Source: Anaerolineae bacterium (GTDB lineage: Bacteria; Chloroflexota; Anaerolineae; B4-G1). Taken from it: DNA of 64,000 nt. The notes beneath the pieces were generated by a model that saw only the letters and a program-made list of their open reading frames with translations, had not been told where the DNA came from and ran no database searches. Made by a program: the position numbers and the translations under genes. Where the stretch lies: NCBI GenBank assembly GCA_016783285.1, contig JADHWW010000102.1:21703-85702 (forward strand), given 5' to 3'. Below are positions 59,904-64,000 of this stretch, piece after piece (within the stretch, counting starts at the first letter, position 1; each line of letters starts with the position of its first letter).

Positions 59904-61640
59904 TCATCCTGGCAGCAGTTCGGCCCGCAATTCTGGCGCGTAGGCGTCAATAACCTGGGGGGTGATACCGTTGGCCCGGATGACCTCGGCGTAGAGGGCA
60001 GCGCTGCGGCGCGGCGTGCGGGCCTGGGTCTCGGGATCAAGCCCGATGAGACCGAAGCGCAGCGCCCACCCTTCGGCCCACTCGAAGTTGTCCACCAGCG
60101 TCCAGTGATAGTAGCCCATCACCGGGTAGCAGCGCTGAATCGCGTGCCACATCTGATGCAGATGAGTCAGGAGGTAGCGTGGTCGCTGGTCGTCGTCAGC
60201 GTCGGGGATGCCGTTCTCCGTGACGTAGATGGGAAGGCCCAGGTGCGCCAACCGCTGGAGGCAGCGGAACATCCCACGGGGGTAGAACTCGCCGTAGCCA
60301 CCATCGAGCAACTCGGAGCCTCCGGCATGCAGGCGGCGGTTGAAGAGTGTCTGGCGCCGCGTGCGGTCAAAAGCGACCAGATCGCGAGTGTAGTAATTGA
60401 GGCCAATCCAGTCGAGGGTACGTCGCAGTTTCCAGGCCAGACCAAAGCCCAGGGGCAGCATCCAGCGGCCCTGAGTCAGCGCGGTCAGGATGGCCTGGTT
60501 GTAGGTCCTGTCCACCATCTGGGTGGCGCGCCGGTCCAGCAGCGAGCGGGGGTTGGCCGGGTCGAAGATGCGCACGTTATGGGCGAACCCAACGCGAGCC
60601 TGGGGCTGGATGGCGTGGATCTCCCGATAAGCGGCAGCGTGGCCCGCCAGCAGGCGGCGGATAACGCGCAGCGCCGCTTTGAGATCGGATTGGCCGGGAG
60701 GGAAGACATCCTCCAGATAGCCCATAACGCCATAGACATTGGGCTCGTTGATGGTACACCACAGATCACAGAACTTGCCCAGCGATTCGACCACCCGGCG
60801 CGCGAAGCGGGCGAAGAGCGCGACAGTCTCCGGGTTCTCCCAACCGCCCCGCTCGGTCAGCCAGCAGGGATTGGTGAAGTGGTGCAGGGTGACCATCGGC
60901 TCAATGTTACGCTCGCGCAGACCCTGTAGCATCTGACCGTACCGTTCCAGGGCGGAATCGTCGAACTCGCCGGGGCGAGGCTCAATACGCGACCACTCGA
61001 CCGAGAGACGGAGCGCATTCAGACCCAGTTCAGCGGCGCGGTCGAAGTCGGCCTCAGCGTTCTCCCACCAGTCACAGGCCAACCCGGACGTGTGCCCCTG
61101 ACCAATGCGGCCCTCCTGCTGTTCCCAGGCCCACCAGTCGTTGTTGGCGTTATTCCCTTCGACCTGGTGAGCGGCAGTGGCGACACCCCATTTGAAGCCG
61201 GCAGGGAAGTGGAACGTCGCTTCGGGCATAGAGACTTTCTCTTTTGCAACAGCGACATCGGCTGGACGGGCTGCTCGAAGCGGTTCCAGGGGCTTGGGTT
61301 GGACCAGCGGTTCAACCTCTGCAGCGACCTGCTCAAAGGCAAACTCTTCAACGACTCGCCCAAGAGTAGTCCCTTCGGCCGCGCTCAGGGCGGGCTCGGC
61401 CTTGATTTCGCCAAACGCGACCTTGATCTCTTCCTGAGCCAATCGGGGGGATAGTTCATCCCTCTCCTGGTACACCCATTCCACATCCATGCCCTCGAAT
61501 GGATCATGACCCAGGACCTCAATGGACATCTCACCCTCCTCCCGGTCCATCCATTCCATATCCAGGTCTTCGAAGGGGTCGTGGCCCAATATCTTCTCGA
61601 ACTCTTCCGTCTCGTCTGACTTTCGCTTTCCTTTAGCCAT
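59904..61640 (-). CDS. GH1 beta-glycosidase with an acidic N-terminal extension
   Basis: A 578-residue protein. The GH1 barrel begins near residue 150 (FPAGFKWGVATAAHQVEGNN) with acid/base WCTINEPNVYG and nucleophile IYVTENGIPD; YYHWTLVDNFEWAEGW closes it. All catalytic residues are present. The first about 145 residues are not part of GH1: they are acidic and contain two copies of a motif, ILGHDPFEDLDMEWM (about 18-32) and VLGHDPFEGMDVEWV (about 41-55). No signal peptide. The gene overlaps a ParA ATPase gene by 8 bp. An inserted repeat encodes PALSAAEGT in the extension. Substrate and the role of the extension are unknown. Confidence 0.88.
   Translation of the reverse strand: MAKGKRKSDETEEFEKILGHDPFEDLDMEWMDREEGEMSIEVLGHDPFEGMDVEWVYQERDELSPRLAQEEIKVAFGEIKAEPALSAAEGTTLGRVVEEFAFEQVAAEVEPLVQPKPLEPLRAARPADVAVAKEKVSMPEATFHFPAGFKWGVATAAHQVEGNNANNDWWAWEQQEGRIGQGHTSGLACDWWENAEADFDRAAELGLNALRLSVEWSRIEPRPGEFDDSALERYGQMLQGLRERNIEPMVTLHHFTNPCWLTERGGWENPETVALFARFARRVVESLGKFCDLWCTINEPNVYGVMGYLEDVFPPGQSDLKAALRVIRRLLAGHAAAYREIHAIQPQARVGFAHNVRIFDPANPRSLLDRRATQMVDRTYNQAILTALTQGRWMLPLGFGLAWKLRRTLDWIGLNYYTRDLVAFDRTRRQTLFNRRLHAGGSELLDGGYGEFYPRGMFRCLQRLAHLGLPIYVTENGIPDADDDQRPRYLLTHLHQMWHAIQRCYPVMGYYHWTLVDNFEWAEGWALRFGLIGLDPETQARTPRRSAALYAEVIRANGITPQVIDAYAPELRAELLPG
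61366..61396 (-). repeat. Short palindromic repeat inserted in frame (copy 3)
   Basis: Plus-strand CCCTTCGGCCGCGCTCAGGG followed by CGGGC matches the copies at 25.68 and 28.27 kb. It encodes PALSAAEGT in the glycosidase N-terminal extension. Confidence 0.7.
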
Positions 61641-62388
61641 CGCGAAGGACCCTCTCAACCAGACGTTTATAGTCAGCCGCTGCGCGGCTGCGGGGTGAAT
61701 ACTCAAAGATAGTCTTTTGATAACTGGGCGCTTCGGTGAGCTTTGAGTTCGTCCGGATCGGCTCGGTCACTCTGTCGGCAAAATAACGCTGCAAGATCCC
61801 CAGAACCTCACGGTCCTGTCGCCGCCGGGCGTAGTAGAGCGTGGGGACGATCAGGTAAAGGCAAACGCGGTGTCCGGGTATCCGGCCGACACTTTTCAAC
61901 GTCTTGATCACCTGACGGGTCCCTACCAGAGCCATATAACTCATCGCGACCGGCACGATGAGTTCTCGGATATAGTGCAGCCCACCCTCACTTAGAATGC
62001 TGGCCGAAGGCGAGAAGTCGAGAATGACGTAATCGTATGCGTTCTCCAGACCGTCCAATTTGCTAGCCAGCATTCGCCGTGCCAACCGGTCATCATTCAA
62101 TCGCCACATCTCTCCCTCAGCCTGAAGTAGACTGCTATCGCTGGGGATGAGATCGACATTGCGCCGCGCCTCGACTATGCAGGCTCGCGGTTCTGCCTGT
62201 CCTAACAACATGTGGGCCAGGGAATACGTATAACGCACCCCCAGGCACGCCGCCAGACTGCCCTGGGGGTCCAGGTCAATGCAAAGAACGCGCGCCCCAC
62301 GCAAGGCCAGGCCGACGCCCAAGTTCACCACCGTGGTCGTCTTGCCCGTACCGCCTTTGTAATTCAGCACACCGATGGTTCTGCCCAT
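61633..62388 (-). CDS. ParA/MinD-family ATPase
   Basis: A 251-residue deviant Walker-A ATPase: VLNYKGGTGKTTTVVNLGVG (signature Lys), DLDPQGSLAACLG, VILDFSPSASILSEGG and PIRTNSKLTEAPSYQKTIFE. Orphan ParA-like ATPases use the nucleoid to space protein cargo; plasmid-type ones move parS sites with ParB. No parB is adjacent. It overlaps the glycosidase gene, implying a partnership. Repeats and an inverted repeat upstream (62444-62511) may be its operator. Confidence 0.9.
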   Translation of the reverse strand: MGRTIGVLNYKGGTGKTTTVVNLGVGLALRGARVLCIDLDPQGSLAACLGVRYTYSLAHMLLGQAEPRACIVEARRNVDLIPSDSSLLQAEGEMWRLNDDRLARRMLASKLDGLENAYDYVILDFSPSASILSEGGLHYIRELIVPVAMSYMALVGTRQVIKTLKSVGRIPGHRVCLYLIVPTLYYARRRQDREVLGILQRYFADRVTEPIRTNSKLTEAPSYQKTIFEYSPRSRAAADYKRLVERVLRDG

Positions 62389-62443
62389 CTTGATTTCTCC
62401 CTGTCCCCACCCACAGGGGGTGTTGGAGTCCCCAGATTGCCAG

Positions 62444-62511
62444 GGCGCGATGCGACGAACCCGAAAAAATCAGGCCAAAAAGTCAGCCAAAAAGTTAGAA
62501 TGAATCGCGCC
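62444..62511 (-). promoter_or_regulatory. Inverted repeat flanking direct repeats upstream of parA
   Basis: An 8-bp inverted repeat GGCGCGAT (62444-62451) / ATCGCGCC (62504-62511) brackets three tandem units; on the minus strand they read ACTTTTTGGCTG, ACTTTTTGGCCTG and ATTTTTTCGGG. A repressor or centromere-like binding site is possible. It lies 56-123 bp before the start of the ParA gene. Confidence 0.45.
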
Positions 62512-62648
62512 ACCCTAATTGTACAGCGAGTCGAAGAGAGGGGCAAGCGTGATACAATCCAGACTCTATCGCTGCCCAAAAACGAGCAGGCCGGGAATCA
62601 GACCGCCGTCCATGCCATATGGCGGTCCCTCTCCTCGGGCTTCTCGGG

Positions 62649-63689
62649 TCAACTGGGGGCCTCGAAGGAGCGGAACCCCTTCCCTCGCACCTCCTCCGCC
62701 GGGCTGACGATGATGAAGGCCTCCGAGTCGGCCCGGCGCACAATCTCCTCCAGATGTCCCACCTGCACCTCGGTCACAGCACACAGGAGCACGTCCCGCG
62801 CCTCGCCTGTGTACACTCCTGTGCCCTCCAACGCCGTCACCCCGCGTCCTAACTCTGTTAAGAGCCGCGAGGCAACCTGCTGCCCACGGCTGGTGATAAT
62901 GGTCGCCAGTTGCTCCCGGCGACACGGCTCTGGCACCAATGGGCCCGCCACCCGGCCTCGCAGCCCACTCAGCAGCCCCAGCGGCCCCGACAGGGCCTCC
63001 CGCCAGCCGCTGGGGAGAGACGCAGCCACTGCCAGCGCCGCCACCACCCCGTATATCACCCCGACGGCAGCCACCACCCATGCGCCGGGAATGTGGCCGA
63101 CGGCGGCCCGTCCGATCATCACCGCCCCGTCCCGCGTTGGCTCTGGGTGGAAAGCCAATTTAGCCATCCAACTGACGAGCACCAGGCCGGTCAGCCAGAC
63201 GTAGTTGCGACGGAATCGCCGGCCGATCGCCTCCCACCGGGTGATCGGAAACGTGGGTTGAAGCAAGCTCTCCACCAGATGGTCGGCCCAGTCGGAGGAG
63301 GGGTGGAAGGGAGGAGCGAGCATCGCGGCGAAGAAGTCAGTCTCCATCAAGCGCACCCGGTAAGACCAGAGAACGTAGTACCTGTAACGGCGGGCCTCAA
63401 TATACAGGAAGGTAAGGACCAGCAGAAACACCAACAGGAGCACGAAATGGGGGTTCTGCGGCGCACTGAAAACGAAGGGGAGCGTCGCCCCCACGGTGAC
63501 CACCGCCCAGGTGGTGGTCGCGTCCAACCGGGTGCGCCAGGTGTTGGCCCGGGTCACCTCTCCCCGGTAGAAATGAACCATCGCCGTGGTGAAATGGGCC
63601 AGGTCTAACCGATAGCCACGAAAAGTCCACGTGCAGGTGTCTTCCTCGCCCACAGGTTCGGCATCCCGACGTTCGGTCTGCTCAGTCAC
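62649..63689 (-). CDS. DUF2270 membrane protein with C-terminal DUF2179 domain
   Basis: A 346-residue inner-membrane protein. Residues 20-230 form a DUF2270 region (FTTAMVHFYRGEVTRANTWR) with four hydrophobic segments. The C-terminal 75 residues match DUF2179 (GRGVTALEGTGVYTGEARDV ... VTEVQVGHLEEIVRRADSEA), the cytosolic end of YitT-type proteins. The fusion is unusual but the frame is unbroken. Function unknown for both domains; the DUF2179 part may bind a small ligand. Confidence 0.8.
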   Translation of the reverse strand: MTEQTERRDAEPVGEEDTCTWTFRGYRLDLAHFTTAMVHFYRGEVTRANTWRTRLDATTTWAVVTVGATLPFVFSAPQNPHFVLLLVFLLVLTFLYIEARRYRYYVLWSYRVRLMETDFFAAMLAPPFHPSSDWADHLVESLLQPTFPITRWEAIGRRFRRNYVWLTGLVLVSWMAKLAFHPEPTRDGAVMIGRAAVGHIPGAWVVAAVGVIYGVVAALAVAASLPSGWREALSGPLGLLSGLRGRVAGPLVPEPCRREQLATIITSRGQQVASRLLTELGRGVTALEGTGVYTGEARDVLLCAVTEVQVGHLEEIVRRADSEAFIIVSPAEEVRGKGFRSFEAPS

Positions 63690-63810
63690 AATTCCTCATT
63701 CTCCAACCCATATCTCTGGAACCACACTCCAGGCCACTGTCTCACCAGTCGCCCGCTCCAAGTCCAGGAGACATTGTACCTCAGATTGAAGCGGAAGGGA
63801 AGCGGGACAT

Positions 63811-63839
63811 TTGCCAGGCATCACGTTTGGGCATATAAT
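63811..63839 (+). promoter_or_regulatory. Strong promoter reading off the right edge
   Basis: TTGCCA (63811-63816), 17 bp, TATAAT (63834-63839). The downstream sequence to the window end stays open in one frame (SSRAKVKSRQDVSGGSQLKR), without a clear start codon; a gene or RNA beginning beyond the edge is likely. From 63690 to 63810 I see no other feature. Confidence 0.6.
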
Positions 63840-64000
63840 CAGCCTGCACCCACAAAACCATACTGGAATTATGATATAAGCTCACGGGCCAAGGTCAAAT
63901 CTCGCCAGGATGTCAGCGGGGGTTCCCAGCTCAAGCGGGATCTCTCTGAGGCGCAGGCCCGCGAGTACAGCAAACTCGGCCAAATGGAAAATGCCGTAGT

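Noticed and set aside
58908..60929. 673-residue plus-strand frame
   Set aside because: Antisense to the Nudix-GNAT and GH1 genes, whose catalytic motifs are clear.

Overview
The window looks like chromosomal DNA of a Chloroflexota bacterium (Anaerolineae-like). The reasons are moderately high GC, frequent GTG and TTG starts, a secreted protein ending in the YLPLV-R tail common in that phylum, a DUF5667 protein paired with an ECF sigma factor, and many short palindromic repeats embedded in genes. I found no full-length transposase, no tRNA and no CRISPR array. Placement is inference from gene content; no marker gene was compared.

Layout. (1) 0.1-4.9 kb, + strand: an arsenic cluster with a DUF318/ArsP-type permease, an ArsM methyltransferase, four tiny thioredoxin-fold proteins, and an ArsF-like/ArsG-like pair resembling the arsEFG aromatic-arsenical system. 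(2) 4.9-7.6 kb, +: a corrinoid-type Fe-S domain protein, a molybdate/sulfate-type permease, a small unknown protein and a ferredoxin. (3) 7.8-9.4 kb, +: two cation exporters (GDT1 and CDF). (4) 9.4-12.4 kb, -: a PQQ-propeller lipoprotein translationally coupled to a membrane-anchored lytic transglycosylase. (5) 12.4-13.04 kb: a MITE with intact target duplication, then a collapsed relic of a copy of regions 2-3. (6) 13.0-24.1 kb: histidine kinase, response regulator, a promoter with 11-bp operator repeats, a 1302-residue secreted protein, a small secreted protein, a second inverted MITE beside a truncated response-regulator pseudogene, then several secreted proteins on the - strand. (7) 24.3-26.1 kb, +: ECF sigma factor and DUF5667 membrane protein.

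(8) 26.1-42.8 kb, all -: a defence island. It holds a type III restriction-modification system whose mod and res genes are separated by a RelE-type toxin-antitoxin pair, an AbiE toxin-antitoxin pair with a visible operator, an RHH/DUF5678 antitoxin-like gene, a 1484-residue NO VEIN/sacsin-like ATPase with a C-terminal DUF3883 nuclease-like domain, a UvrD helicase with a Cas4/AddB-like nuclease domain just upstream of it, and a RadC. A 140-bp duplicate of the mod start and a fragment of an abiE pair show repeated gene gain. The NO VEIN-like ATPase plus helicase-nuclease pair is my best candidate for an undescribed system.

(9) 42.9-64 kb: RNase P RNA, a two-gene conflict-type cassette with a GPVHTGSGDIIHI motif, rpsT, a GcvH-like lipoyl protein, a GAF-PAS-adenylate cyclase coupled to a glycosyltransferase, indolepyruvate:ferredoxin oxidoreductase (iorAB), an acyltransferase, a GH10-like secreted hydrolase, an Mre11/SbcD nuclease coupled to leucyl aminopeptidase, a Nudix-GNAT fusion, a GH1 glycosidase with an unusual acidic N-terminal extension overlapping a ParA ATPase gene, and a DUF2270-DUF2179 membrane protein. 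A strong promoter fires off the right edge.
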